From JAKVBK01 sp022447275 (GTDB taxonomy: Bacteria > Pseudomonadota > Alphaproteobacteria > Rhodobacterales > Rhodobacteraceae), in contig CP138932.1 in NCBI GenBank assembly GCA_047125605.1, positions 2,232,001-2,296,000 on the forward strand: a DNA stretch of 64,000 bases, written 5' to 3'. The position numbers and the translations under genes were made by a program. The number at the start of each line of letters is the position of its first letter. Position 1 is the first letter of the stretch. Below, piece after piece: positions 35,352 to 44,672 of the stretch. The notes under the pieces are model-generated. The model did not search any database, was not told the DNA's origin, and saw nothing but the letters and a program-made list of their open reading frames with translations.

Positions 35352-36122
35352 TCAGCTCAACGCGCAGTCCGGGCCCTGTTCAACGACCACAGCCCCCGCG
35401 GGCTGCGACGGCAAATAGTCAAAAACCGCAATGCGCTGCCCGCTGTCAAAGCCGATATACAGCGTTCCGGTCTGGGCATGGATGGCAACGGCCTCTGCGT
35501 CACGCCCCCATTCGGAAAGCGGTGAGACCGTGAGCAAGCCACCAGAGCGATCATATTCGAAGAGTGCGTTGAGCCCCTCATTGTCATCGACCACGAGGAT
35601 ATTGCCGGTTTGAGGGTCTAGTCCGATCCCCTGCGGCTCCCACATCTTTGGCGATTGCGTCCAGCCTTCGATCCGAAAGGTCTCGGCCCCATCGGCACCG
35701 AGCCGCTGCACCAGCGCCGCGTCATCACCGACAACAAGCAACCCGCCCTCCGGATGTAGGTGCAGGCCCTCGACGTCGCGTTGCGCCTGCGTGCGATCCC
35801 AGTCACCAAAGCCCTCGCCCTGACGCGTCAGACGAAAGAAAGTGCCCCAACCATCCGTGATCAACAGCCCCTCGGCATCAGCGGCCACTGCCCGCACATT
35901 GCTCAGCGGCGTATCCAAGGTCAGGATTTCGCGGCCAGAGGGGGACAACAGGATCAAGCTTGGGGATTCATCGGCCAGCCAGAGGCCGCACACCCTTGGA
36001 TCAAAGGTCAGCGAGGCCGCCCGGTAGCCTTCCCAGGTTTCACGATGCCACAGCTGCATCGCGGCGGCCGGAAGGGCAGCGGTGAAGGCCCCCGCCAGCG
36101 CCAGATATCCCAAAAGCTTCAT
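35352..36122 (-). CDS. Exported beta-propeller-like protein of unknown function
   Basis: The 256-residue product has a clear Sec signal peptide (residues about 1-21, MKLLGYLALAGAFTAALPAAA) and then repeated blade-like segments of the form G-L-x-L-x-P-x-x-G-x-[IL]-x-V-x-D, for example GIGLDPQTGNILVVDDN and AIHAQTGTLYIGFDSG. This suggests a periplasmic beta-propeller related to SdiA-regulated or phytase-like proteins; no catalytic site is recognised. The start at 36122 has a strong aggaggggg ribosome site. It is divergent from the SDR gene. Confidence 0.6.
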   Translation of the reverse strand: MKLLGYLALAGAFTAALPAAAMQLWHRETWEGYRAASLTFDPRVCGLWLADESPSLILLSPSGREILTLDTPLSNVRAVAADAEGLLITDGWGTFFRLTRQGEGFGDWDRTQAQRDVEGLHLHPEGGLLVVGDDAALVQRLGADGAETFRIEGWTQSPKMWEPQGIGLDPQTGNILVVDDNEGLNALFEYDRSGGLLTVSPLSEWGRDAEAVAIHAQTGTLYIGFDSGQRIAVFDYLPSQPAGAVVVEQGPDCALS

Positions 36123-36211
36123 CTTTCCCCCTCCTGCGATCTCGTCAGGAAAAGATCTGGCCCTATCTGCCCAACGGTCAAACAAGACAAAATCGCGGAC
36201 ATGGAGACGAC

Positions 36212-36877
36212 ATGGAACGGGCACTCGTCATCGGGGCCAGCGGCGGTATCGGCAGCGCCATTTGCAGCGAATTGCAAGCGCGGGGCGCAGATGTCACCGG
36301 GCTGTCGCGCAGCACGCACGGGCTCGATGTCACGCAGGAAGACAGCATCGCAGACTGCCTCGCCCCGCTCCAGCCGCCCTTTGATCTTGTGTTCGTTGCC
36401 ACCGGCGCGCTGGACATCGCCGGGCACCGTCCTGAAAAAACCCTGCGCGCGCTCAGCGGACAGGGCTTTGCAGATCAGTTTGCCGTCAATTGCATCGGTC
36501 CGGCGCTTGTTCTGAAACACGCTGTGCGGTTGTTGCCCCGGCGGGACAGATCGGTATTTGCCGCTCTGTCGGCCCGGGTCGGCTCGATCGGAGACAACCG
36601 TTTGGGCGGGTGGTACGCCTACCGGGCCGCAAAGGCCGCGCTGAACCAGGTGATGCACGGTGCAGCGATCGAACTGCGGCGCAGCCACCCAAAGGCTGTG
36701 CTGGCCCTGTTGCATCCCGGCACGGTCGAAACCCGCTTCACCGAGCGCTACCAATCCAGCCACCCCACCGTGCCGCCACAGACATCCGCCAAGAACATGC
36801 TCGCCGTGCTGGAGCAGTTGGGGCCAGAGGCCACGGGTTCCTTCCATGACTATGCTGGCCAGGAGATTCCATGGTGA
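36212..36877 (+). CDS. Short-chain dehydrogenase/reductase
   Basis: A 221-residue classical SDR with the dinucleotide loop VIGASGGIGSA at residues 6-16 and the catalytic Y-x-x-x-K in WYAYRAAKAALNQ. It belongs with the CsgA/sniffer-like group of short SDRs; the substrate is unknown. It overlaps the photolyase gene by 7 bp and is probably cotranscribed with it. Confidence 0.85.
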   Translation: MERALVIGASGGIGSAICSELQARGADVTGLSRSTHGLDVTQEDSIADCLAPLQPPFDLVFVATGALDIAGHRPEKTLRALSGQGFADQFAVNCIGPALVLKHAVRLLPRRDRSVFAALSARVGSIGDNRLGGWYAYRAAKAALNQVMHGAAIELRRSHPKAVLALLHPGTVETRFTERYQSSHPTVPPQTSAKNMLAVLEQLGPEATGSFHDYAGQEIPW

Positions 36878-38406
36878 ACGAGACTCGCCTGATCCTCGTG
36901 CTGGGAGACCAGTTGAGCCCCGGCCTGTCGGCGTTGCAGGCTGGCGATCCGGCGCGCGATGTCGTCGTGATGGCCGAAGTGAGCGCAGAGGCAACCTATG
37001 TGCCGCATCATCCCAAGAAGATCGCATTTCTCTTTGCGGCCATGCGCAAATTCGCAGAACGCCTGCGCAGCGACGGCTGGCAGGTTGACTACACCGAATT
37101 GGATGACAGCGAAAACGCCCAGTCGATCCCGGGCGAATTGCTGCGCCGGGCTGCACAGCATGGCGCCAAGCAGATCATCGCAACGGAGCCCGGGGAGTGG
37201 CGGCTGATCTCTGCCCTGCAAGAGATGCCGCTGCCCGTGCAAATCCAGCCCGACACCCGCTTTCTGGCCAGCCATGCGCGCTTTGAGGACTGGGCCGAGG
37301 GCCGCAAACAACTTCGGATGGAGTATTTCTACCGCGAAATGCGCCGAGAGACCGGGCTTTTGATGGCCGGAGACAAGCCCGAGGGCGGCAAGTGGAACTA
37401 CGATCACGACAATCGCAAACCAGCCCCGGGCGAGATCGGGCGCGCCGGCCCAATGCAGTTCACGCCTGATGCGCTGGTCGAAGATGTACTCGCCCTCGTC
37501 GAGACCCGCTTTGAGGAGCATTTCGGCACGTTGCGCCCGTTCTGGTACGCGACAGATGCCGCGCAGGCGGAGGCAGCGCTTGAGGATTTCCTGACCAATG
37601 CCCTGCCCCTGTTTGGCGATTATCAGGATGCCATGACCTCAGAGCATCGGTTTCTCTATCATGCGGTCATCGGCCAATACCTGAATGCCGGGCTGCTGGA
37701 TCCGCTCGATGTCTGCCAGCGCGCCGAGGCTGCCTACCGCGCCGGCCATGCCCCGCTCAATGCTGTCGAGGGCTTCATCCGGCAAATCATCGGGTGGCGC
37801 GAGTTCATGCGCGGGATCTATTTTCTGGGCGGGCCAGACTATGCCAGCCGCAACGGGCTGGGCCACAGCCGCGATCTGCCCGCCTTCTACTGGACAGGCC
37901 AGACAAAGATGCGCTGCATGGCCCATGCCATCGATCAAACCCGCGATGAAGCCTATGCTCACCACATCCAGCGCCTCATGGTCACCGGCAACTTTGCCCT
38001 GCTGGCAGGCATCGCGCCCCAGCAGGTGGCCGCCTGGTATCTGGCCGTTTATGCAGATGCCTACGAATGGGTTGAGGCCCCCAATGTGATCGGGATGAGC
38101 CAGTTTGCCGATGGCGGCATGGTGGGATCAAAACCCTATGTGTCGTCGGGCAATTACATCGCCAAGATGTCGGACTACTGCAAGGGATGCAGCTACGACG
38201 TCAAAGCCAAGACCGGCGAAACCGCCTGTCCATTCAACGTGCTCTACTGGCAGTTCTTGATCCGCCACAGGGAGGCGTTTGAGAAAAATCCGCGCATGGC
38301 CCAGATGTACCGCACGTGGGACAGGATGCAGGAGGGCCGTCAAACCCAGGTTTTGCAGGACGCCGAAACTTTTCTTGCCCGCATGGAGGGCGGTGAAGCA
38401 GTGTAG
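36871..38406 (+). CDS. Cryptochrome/photolyase family protein, Fe-S type (CryB/PhrB-like)
   Basis: Flavoprotein of the Fe-S bacterial cryptochrome/(6-4) photolyase group (photolyase-related family). The 511-residue product begins RLILVLGDQLSPGLSAL and carries Cys349, Cys437, Cys440 and Cys453, spaced exactly as the four [4Fe-4S] ligands of Agrobacterium PhrB. The FAD domain includes LLGMSQFADGG-like VIGMSQFADGGMVGSKPYVS and NYIAKMSDYC. It could repair (6-4) photoproducts or act in light signalling as CryB does in Rhodobacter sphaeroides; sequence alone does not decide. Confidence 0.92.
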   Translation: MVNETRLILVLGDQLSPGLSALQAGDPARDVVVMAEVSAEATYVPHHPKKIAFLFAAMRKFAERLRSDGWQVDYTELDDSENAQSIPGELLRRAAQHGAKQIIATEPGEWRLISALQEMPLPVQIQPDTRFLASHARFEDWAEGRKQLRMEYFYREMRRETGLLMAGDKPEGGKWNYDHDNRKPAPGEIGRAGPMQFTPDALVEDVLALVETRFEEHFGTLRPFWYATDAAQAEAALEDFLTNALPLFGDYQDAMTSEHRFLYHAVIGQYLNAGLLDPLDVCQRAEAAYRAGHAPLNAVEGFIRQIIGWREFMRGIYFLGGPDYASRNGLGHSRDLPAFYWTGQTKMRCMAHAIDQTRDEAYAHHIQRLMVTGNFALLAGIAPQQVAAWYLAVYADAYEWVEAPNVIGMSQFADGGMVGSKPYVSSGNYIAKMSDYCKGCSYDVKAKTGETACPFNVLYWQFLIRHREAFEKNPRMAQMYRTWDRMQEGRQTQVLQDAETFLARMEGGEAV

Positions 38407-38575
38407 GTCAGGCGAGCGCACGAAAGGCCAAAACGCCTTGAGACGTCCTTGTTTGGTTTCGGATCAGAAGGGGCACTCAGGCCGAGGCGCAACGTCGTCC
38501 TGACGCGGGCTCATACGCCCGACACAAGATCTACTCTGGTCCATTCCTAGGCACCGCCGCCGGGCAGCGATCGCA

Positions 38576-40090
38576 TCACTGAGAGACGGTGCCTTCCGCG
38601 TCCGTGTCAGGCTGGGGCGACGGGTCAGGCAAAGTATCCACGGCGGATGCTACGGCGTCCTGCAATTGGTTGTTATCCCACGTGCCTTGCACCACCAGCC
38701 CGTCCGCGTAAGTCATGGTGCCTTCCCCTTGGCGTTTGCCGTTGGCGAAACTGCCTTCATAGACATCACCGTTGGTATAGGCTGCGGTGCCCACACCTTC
38801 CATCTGTCCGCGCGCCCAGCCGCCCTCATATGTGAAGCCATCCGACATGGTGATCCGGCCCTCACCATCGCGCTGCCCGTCGGAGAACCCGCCCTCATAG
38901 ACAGAGCCGTCGGGGTAGGAGGCCCGCCCTTCGCCATGGCGCAACCCGTCGCGCCATTCCCCTTCATAAACATAGCCATCGGGATAGCGGATCGTGCCCA
39001 GCCCATGGTTGCGGGCATTGAGGAAGCCCCCCTCGTAGGTGGCCCCGCCCGCATAGGTCGCAATGCCCTGCCCCTCGATCACGCCAGCAACCCAATCGCC
39101 TTCATATGTCGAGCCATCGGGATAGGTGATCCGCCCGAAACCCTCGGGGAAATCATCAATGAAACTTCCCACATAGACCGAGCCGTCCGGATAGGTCACG
39201 GTGCCGTTTCCATGCACCCGCCCGGCCAGCCAATCGCCATTGTAGACATAGCCATCAACCCCAGTGAAGGTGCCTGTGCCTTGGCGACGATCATCTACAA
39301 ACTGGCCGTCGTAGACATCGCCATTGGCATAGACCACCCGCCCCTGCCCAACACGGCGGCCATTATCGAACAGCCCTTCATAGACATCGCCATTGGTCTG
39401 TTCGAGCCGCCCAAGGCCATTGATCTGATCCTGCCGCCAAGCGCCCGTATAGACCATGCCATCGCTCATCGTCAGGGTGCCCTGTCCCGATCGCAACCCG
39501 CTGGACAGGTTGCCATCATAGACTGAGCCATCGGGGTAAAAGACCTTGCCACGGCCTTCTTTGATACCGGCAACCCAATTGCCCTCGTAGCGGTAGCCCG
39601 TCGGCGTGGACATGGTGCCAAACCCGTCTGGCAAACCCGCGATGAAGCGGCCTTCGTGGCGGGTGCCATCCGCATGGAGGAACACGCCCTCTCCGGTCAT
39701 GGCGCCATCTGTCCATTCGCCCTCATAGGAGGCCCCATCAACAAAGGTGATCCGGCCAAAGCCCGTGGGCTTGCCCCGGGCAAAGCTGCCCTCATAAATC
39801 GCGCCATCGGGATAGCGGGCCACCCCTTCGCCGAGGATCTCGCCCTCGAGCCAGTCCCCGTCATATTCAAAGCCGCCGGGCAATCGGTACACACCTTGCC
39901 CATGGCGTTGTCCATCCTTGAACGTGCCTTCGTAGACCCCGCCATTGTCATAGGTCTTGGTCTGGACACGTGCGCCCTGTGCCGCAGCACTGGTGGCCCC
40001 GAAAAGCACGATAGCACCCACCGCAAGCGCAGCGGCGAGGCCGCGAGACGGCAGCACGGCAAAAGACTGGATCAACCGGTTCTTGGACAT
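38576..40090 (-). CDS. Exported MORN-repeat protein (18 tandem repeats)
   Basis: The 504-residue product has an N-terminal signal peptide (residues about 15-38, ending ATSAAAQ), then from residue 52 eighteen consecutive MORN repeats of exactly 23 residues with consensus VYEGxxxxGxxxGxGxxxYPDGS, a nineteenth partial repeat and an acidic Pro-rich tail. MORN arrays form extended beta-sheets and are often membrane- or lipid-associated; a periplasmic or surface location is inferred. No partner domain is present. It is a single-gene unit between divergent or unrelated genes; function unknown. Confidence 0.88.
   Translation of the reverse strand: MSKNRLIQSFAVLPSRGLAAALAVGAIVLFGATSAAAQGARVQTKTYDNGGVYEGTFKDGQRHGQGVYRLPGGFEYDGDWLEGEILGEGVARYPDGAIYEGSFARGKPTGFGRITFVDGASYEGEWTDGAMTGEGVFLHADGTRHEGRFIAGLPDGFGTMSTPTGYRYEGNWVAGIKEGRGKVFYPDGSVYDGNLSSGLRSGQGTLTMSDGMVYTGAWRQDQINGLGRLEQTNGDVYEGLFDNGRRVGQGRVVYANGDVYDGQFVDDRRQGTGTFTGVDGYVYNGDWLAGRVHGNGTVTYPDGSVYVGSFIDDFPEGFGRITYPDGSTYEGDWVAGVIEGQGIATYAGGATYEGGFLNARNHGLGTIRYPDGYVYEGEWRDGLRHGEGRASYPDGSVYEGGFSDGQRDGEGRITMSDGFTYEGGWARGQMEGVGTAAYTNGDVYEGSFANGKRQGEGTMTYADGLVVQGTWDNNQLQDAVASAVDTLPDPSPQPDTDAEGTVSQ
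38696..39937 (-). repeat. 69-bp periodic DNA repeat encoding the MORN array
   Basis: Eighteen units of 69 bp in tandem without indels, corresponding to the 23-residue MORN repeats. Units differ at many codons, so this is an old array rather than a recent expansion. Confidence 0.85.
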
Positions 40091-40447
40091 GGAACGGCCT
40101 CACATCGATCGAGGGCAGAGCCCCAAACTGCACCAGAAGGTGCGATCACACCACAATTTCGCGCATCAGGCTACGTTGAGGGCTCTATTTCAACAATATC
40201 TTTTGCCCAAAGGCCAGAACGCCAAGACCTGCGGTGCGGATGCCACGCAAGCGACCCAAACACATGCGCGTGAGGCGGTGAATGGAGGCAACGCTGCAAG
40301 GCGCAGCCTGTGCCCATCCGGAATCAACGCCCCTTTTCAGGCCAATGTTGGCCCAACCGGGCTGAGGCTAACTCAAGATCGGCCATTTCGGACTTTCCGC
40401 CTGATCCCCAGCGCGCTACATCCCGCGCGTACTGCAGGGAACAAGCC
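40091..40447. other. Intergenic region between the MORN gene and nadE
   Basis: 357 bp of divergent intergenic space that should hold the promoters of both genes. I see no gene, RNA motif or terminator in it. A short palindrome GGCCAA-TG-TTGGCC lies at about 40340-40353. Confidence 0.4.
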
Positions 40448-42109
40448 ATGGACAGCTTTCGCATCACGCTTGCACAGATGAACCCAACCGTGGGCGACAT
40501 TCGCGGCAATGCCGACAAGGCGCGCGCCGCCTGGGAGCAGGGCAAAAAGGACGGCGCCGATCTCGTGGCGCTGCCCGAGATGTTTCTTGCCGGCTACCAG
40601 TGCCAAGATCTGATCCGCAGGCCCGCCTTCGTGGATGATCTGGCCCGTGCAGCAACAGAGTTGGCCGCGGCTTGCGCCGACGGGCCCGCCCTCGGGATCG
40701 GTCTGCCCTGGCGCACGGAGCAGGCGCTCCACAATGCCTACCTGATCCTTGAGGGGGGCACGATCCGCAGCAAGGTGTTCAAGCACGAACTGCCCAATGA
40801 CGGTGTGTTCGACGAACACCGCCTGTTTGCGCCCGGCGATATTCACGGCCCCATTGCAATCAAAGGCGTGCGCATTGGCGTGCCGATTTGCGAGGACGCC
40901 TGGCACGAAGATGTTGCAGAGGCGCTGGCAGAGAGCGGCGCAGAGTTTCTCTTTGTGCCCAACGGATCCCCCTATACCCGCTCCAAGCGGGACCAACGGA
41001 TGAACCAGATGGTCTCTCGTGTGATCGAGACGGGATTGCCGCTGATCTACCTCAACATGGTCGGCGGGCAGGATGACCAGCTGTTCGACGGGGGCAGCTT
41101 TGCGCTCAACCCGGGCGGCAAGCTTGCCCTGCAGTGCCCCGTGTTCGACGAGACGACCCAGACCATCACGCTGACGCGCACCAATGACGGCTGGCAAGTG
41201 GCTCAAGACAGCCTCGCCCCCCTGCCCGATCCCCTTGAGCAGGATTACCGCGCCATGGTCGAGGGCCTGCGCGATTACCTGGGCAAATCCGGTTTTGGCA
41301 AGGTGTTGCTGGGGCTGTCCGGCGGCGTGGACAGCGCAATTGTCGCCACCATTGCCGCGGATGCGATCGGCCCAGAGAATGTGCGCTGCGTGATGCTGCC
41401 CTCGGAATACACTTCGGGTACCAGTCTCGAAGATGCTGCCGGCGTTGCAGCGGCGCTGGGGTGCCCGCTCGACGAAATCCCGATCTCGGGGCCCCGTGCC
41501 GCCGTGACAGAGGCCCTCGCCCCGCTCTTTGCAGGGCGCGATGCCGATGTCACAGAGGAGAACATCCAGTCGCGCCTGCGCGGCCTGTTGCTGATGGCCC
41601 TTTCGAACAAGTTCGGGGAAATGCTGCTGACAACTGGCAACAAGTCAGAGGTCGCGGTGGGCTATGCCACGATCTATGGCGACATGGCCGGGGGGTATAA
41701 CCCGATCAAGGATCTCTACAAGACACGGGTCTTTGACATCTGCCGCTGGCGCAACGCCAACCACCGCCCCGCGTGGATGCAGGCACCGGCAGGGGAGGTT
41801 ATCCCACTGCGGGTGATCGAGAAACCACCCTCAGCAGAACTGCGCGAAGATCAGAAAGATGAAGACAGCCTGCCCCCCTATGAAGTGCTCGACGCGATCC
41901 TAGAGGGGCTTGTCGATCGCGAAATCAGCGTGGCAGACCTGATCGCAGAAGGCTTTGACCGGGCAACGGTTGAGCGGGTGCAGTCCCTTGTGCTTTTGTC
42001 CGAGTACAAGCGCTTCCAATCCGCTCCCGGCGCGCGCCTGTCGGACAGGGCGTTCTGGCTGGACAGACGCTATCCCATCGTCAATCGCTGGCGCGACAGC
42101 GGGGTGTAA
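40448..42109 (+). CDS. nadE: Glutamine-dependent NAD+ synthetase
   Basis: Last step of NAD synthesis. The 553-residue protein combines an N-terminal nitrilase-type glutaminase domain (triad E44 in ALPEMFLAGY, K112 in KVFKHELPN, C148 in VPICEDAWHED) with a C-terminal ATP pyrophosphatase domain (SGGVDS at 291-296). The start MDSFRITLAQMNPTVGD at 40448 follows agggaa; the open frame upstream does not match the family. Single-gene unit. Confidence 0.96.
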   Translation: MDSFRITLAQMNPTVGDIRGNADKARAAWEQGKKDGADLVALPEMFLAGYQCQDLIRRPAFVDDLARAATELAAACADGPALGIGLPWRTEQALHNAYLILEGGTIRSKVFKHELPNDGVFDEHRLFAPGDIHGPIAIKGVRIGVPICEDAWHEDVAEALAESGAEFLFVPNGSPYTRSKRDQRMNQMVSRVIETGLPLIYLNMVGGQDDQLFDGGSFALNPGGKLALQCPVFDETTQTITLTRTNDGWQVAQDSLAPLPDPLEQDYRAMVEGLRDYLGKSGFGKVLLGLSGGVDSAIVATIAADAIGPENVRCVMLPSEYTSGTSLEDAAGVAAALGCPLDEIPISGPRAAVTEALAPLFAGRDADVTEENIQSRLRGLLLMALSNKFGEMLLTTGNKSEVAVGYATIYGDMAGGYNPIKDLYKTRVFDICRWRNANHRPAWMQAPAGEVIPLRVIEKPPSAELREDQKDEDSLPPYEVLDAILEGLVDREISVADLIAEGFDRATVERVQSLVLLSEYKRFQSAPGARLSDRAFWLDRRYPIVNRWRDSGV

Positions 42110-42369
42110 ACTGCCAGCGCGGCGAAACCCACGCCTGCCTAGAGGCGACAGAAACTGCGCGTCCAAATCCCATCCTTTGGACAGCGGACATTGGCAAAAT
42201 GGGTCAGTTCTCAGCTTCGGACGCAAAGTGCCAACAGCTGCACTCTGAAAGAATGGCTAGATTGCGAACCACCTGAAACTTCGGCTCTTTCCAAGGGGAG
42301 GTCACGCAGCTTCCGACCGATATTGCCAACATTCTAAACACGGGAGCGCCGATGGCGGGAGCACTATGC

Positions 42370-42825
42370 TTACAAGGGCCGACCCGGGCTAAGCAAAACT
42401 TTCAGAAATGGAATGGACAGACCTGCATAGGCAGCGATCAGGCCCGAGGACTTTGGGACATCGTCAAGAACATCGCTTGTTCGAGTGTCATAGTAGATAT
42501 CTTTGCTGACCTTAGGCAGTGACATTTCCGGCAAGGTTCGTGCCGGGATGAACGCGAGAATACCATAGAAATGCGCAAGTACCGGTTCATTGCAGTGGAC
42601 ACAGAGTCCCCTGCGAAGAGGTGTAACCGATTTTGTGCGCATCCATTTGATCTGGTCACTGTCAGCGAGTTTCACCTGACCGCGCCGAAAGACAATCACA
42701 TCCGAGAAGCCGGACGCATAGACATTCTGGCAGATGGTGCAATGACACCTGAATCTGATGGAAGGCATGGCCTTAACGATCACTTCAGCCTTACTACAGC
42801 CACAAGTTGCAATGTCATTTTTCAT
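42370..42825 (-). CDS. GFA family protein (CENP-V/GFA zinc-binding fold)
   Basis: A small 151-residue zinc-binding protein of the glutathione-dependent formaldehyde-activating family. Zinc ligands are visible in C-G-C at residues 8-10, C-H-C-x-x-C at 27-32 and C-V-H-C at about 75-78. The family name does not establish activity. I chose MKNDIATCGCSKAEV at 42825; an upstream ATG at 42861 would add 12 residues. The gene and its flanks (about 42110-43080) are noticeably richer in A+T than the neighbours, suggesting later acquisition. Confidence 0.8.
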   Translation of the reverse strand: MKNDIATCGCSKAEVIVKAMPSIRFRCHCTICQNVYASGFSDVIVFRRGQVKLADSDQIKWMRTKSVTPLRRGLCVHCNEPVLAHFYGILAFIPARTLPEMSLPKVSKDIYYDTRTSDVLDDVPKSSGLIAAYAGLSIPFLKVLLSPGRPL

Positions 42826-43082
42826 TGCGAGAATGTGCTGGGAAATGACTCCGCCTGTCAATAATGGCCGTTATTGGCGCTGCGTGCTGTCCTGTGCGTT
42901 ACCGCTGCCGATGGCAGCTTCGTCCGAGACAGCAAGCGTTGGCTTCATTTTCTAGAGAGGTCTGTGTTTGAAAGCTGCACACCCTCGTCATGAATACCTC
43001 GAAGAGGCCGAGCAGTTTCTATGCAGCACTTGCGGTGGGCCGCCCCGTGAGGAGCGGCCGCGATTTTGCAGAAAAACCAGCC

Positions 43083-44006
43083 TTAGCCGAGCAACTGGTA
43101 GCTGTGGGGCACATACTGGAAGCCGCCCTCGCCCCGCGGCGCAACATAGCCCAGCGCCGGGAACGGCATGTGATAGCCAATAAAGGGCAGCTTGTCGGCG
43201 GCCAGCATTCCCAGGAGGCGCTTGCGCGTGGCTGCTGCCGCAGCCTTGTCCCGGTCAAAGCGCACTTCCCATTCAGGATAGCCCAGCGACCAGACATGGT
43301 GGTTGGCCGTATCCGCGATCAGCGCCAGCTGCTGGCCTTCGCTTTCCAGCATGTATGCCATGTGGCCCGGCGTGTGGCCGGAGGCATCCATCGAGGTCAC
43401 GCCCGATGTCACATCCTGGCCAGCCTCTAGGAAGCTGAAACGCTCGGCATAGGGCGCAACCTTCTGCTGGAACCGCTCATTGTCAGCGGTGTTGGAGGTG
43501 TCAAACTCGACGCGGCCCGTGATGTAGGCGGCGTTCTTGAACGTTTCGCCAGCATCGCCGCTCATGCCGCCAATGTGATCGCCATGCATGTGCGTCAGAA
43601 CCACATGGGTGATCTCGTCAGCTGTGACACCCGCGTCGGCAAGGGCCCCCGTGATGCCTTCCTGGTTGAGCCCTGTGTCAAACAGGATTGTCTCAGAGCC
43701 GGTGCGCACGAGCGTGGGCGTAAAGAAGAACTGCACCGCGTCATTGGAAATGAAGTTGTCAGCAGAGACTTCCGCGAACTCTTCCTCGGACACGTTCATG
43801 CCAAAAATACCCTGAGCATTGTCGCGCGGCATCGATCCCGACAGCAGGGTCGTCACCTCAAATGCGCCGAGGCTGAACGTGCGGGCATTGAGCGGGCTGG
43901 GCGCTGCGTGGCCACCGGCAGTGGCAAGACCGGGGGCAAGAGCGGCCGCGGCAGGTGCGGCAGCGGTGGCGGCGAGCGCCTGTCTGCGGGTCAATTTCAT
44001 GGACAT
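43083..44006 (-). CDS. Tat-exported metallo-beta-lactamase-fold hydrolase
   Basis: The 307-residue product has a twin-arginine signal (LTRRQALAATAAAPAAAALA, residues 5-24) and an MBL-fold domain with the zinc motif T-H-M-H-G-D-H at 138-144 and further ligands near DASGHTPGH. It resembles the periplasmic MBL proteins related to quorum-quenching lactonases and methyl-parathion hydrolase-like enzymes, but the substrate is unknown. Single-gene unit. Confidence 0.88.
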   Translation of the reverse strand: MSMKLTRRQALAATAAAPAAAALAPGLATAGGHAAPSPLNARTFSLGAFEVTTLLSGSMPRDNAQGIFGMNVSEEEFAEVSADNFISNDAVQFFFTPTLVRTGSETILFDTGLNQEGITGALADAGVTADEITHVVLTHMHGDHIGGMSGDAGETFKNAAYITGRVEFDTSNTADNERFQQKVAPYAERFSFLEAGQDVTSGVTSMDASGHTPGHMAYMLESEGQQLALIADTANHHVWSLGYPEWEVRFDRDKAAAAATRKRLLGMLAADKLPFIGYHMPFPALGYVAPRGEGGFQYVPHSYQLLG

Positions 44007-44172
44007 GTCAGTTCCTCCTTCTGCGGATCTGCTCCGCGCTGCAGTTCGCGTGGAGGTAGGGGCGAAGACGGCTCAGACCAGCACAAATGCGCAAAGCGAC
44101 CAAAAACCGCCCATTAATCTACTATCAGCGCACACATTCTGTTCAGCATCCCGCGAACAAAGCCCCTCAGGC

Positions 44173-44580
44173 CTATTCCCACCAGGCGTCGATCCGAGCG
44201 ATTTCGCTGTCTGACCAGCCGAAGTGATGGGCAAACTCATGCACGACAATATGGGCCACCAATGCGCCCAGCGGCACCGCGCCACGCTCGGCCCATTCAT
44301 CGAGGATCGGGCGCCGATAGAGCCAGATGATGTCCGGGCGCTCTGGTTGGTCCATGACGGATTTCTCGGTGAGGGGGATGCCATCATAGAGGCCCGTCAG
44401 CTCAAACGGGCTTTGCAGATCGAGTTGGCGCACCGTATCGTCATCAGCCAGATCAACCACCCGAATGACCACGCCCTCGGCGGCCACAGCAATCGGGCCC
44501 GGCAAAGCGGCGCGTGCGGCTTGGGCAAGCTGTGCGATGTCTTCGCAGCTGGGAGCAGGGCTGTCAGTCCAATCTTGCAT
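44173..44580 (-). CDS. Zincin-like metallopeptidase family protein
   Basis: A 135-residue protein with the zinc motif V-V-HEFAHHFGWSD near the C-terminus, as in the small MMP/zincin-like family of alphaproteobacteria. No signal peptide is present, so a cytoplasmic role is expected; no substrate is known. The start MQDWTDSPAPSCED at 44580 was preferred because upstream sequence overlaps the divergent gltX promoter. Confidence 0.82.
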   Translation of the reverse strand: MQDWTDSPAPSCEDIAQLAQAARAALPGPIAVAAEGVVIRVVDLADDDTVRQLDLQSPFELTGLYDGIPLTEKSVMDQPERPDIIWLYRRPILDEWAERGAVPLGALVAHIVVHEFAHHFGWSDSEIARIDAWWE

Positions 44581-44672
44581 GGCTCTGATATGGACAAATC
44601 CGCGCGTGTGTGGAAGGGGACGGCGGGAAAGATGCGCCCTGCCGCCCCGCGGCACCGCAAAGGAGCTTCGCG

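Noticed and set aside
38696..39937. Regular DNA periodicity that could suggest a CRISPR array or satellite
   Set aside because: The period is 69 bp, in frame, with diverged units that encode MORN repeats; there are no constant repeats with unique spacers.
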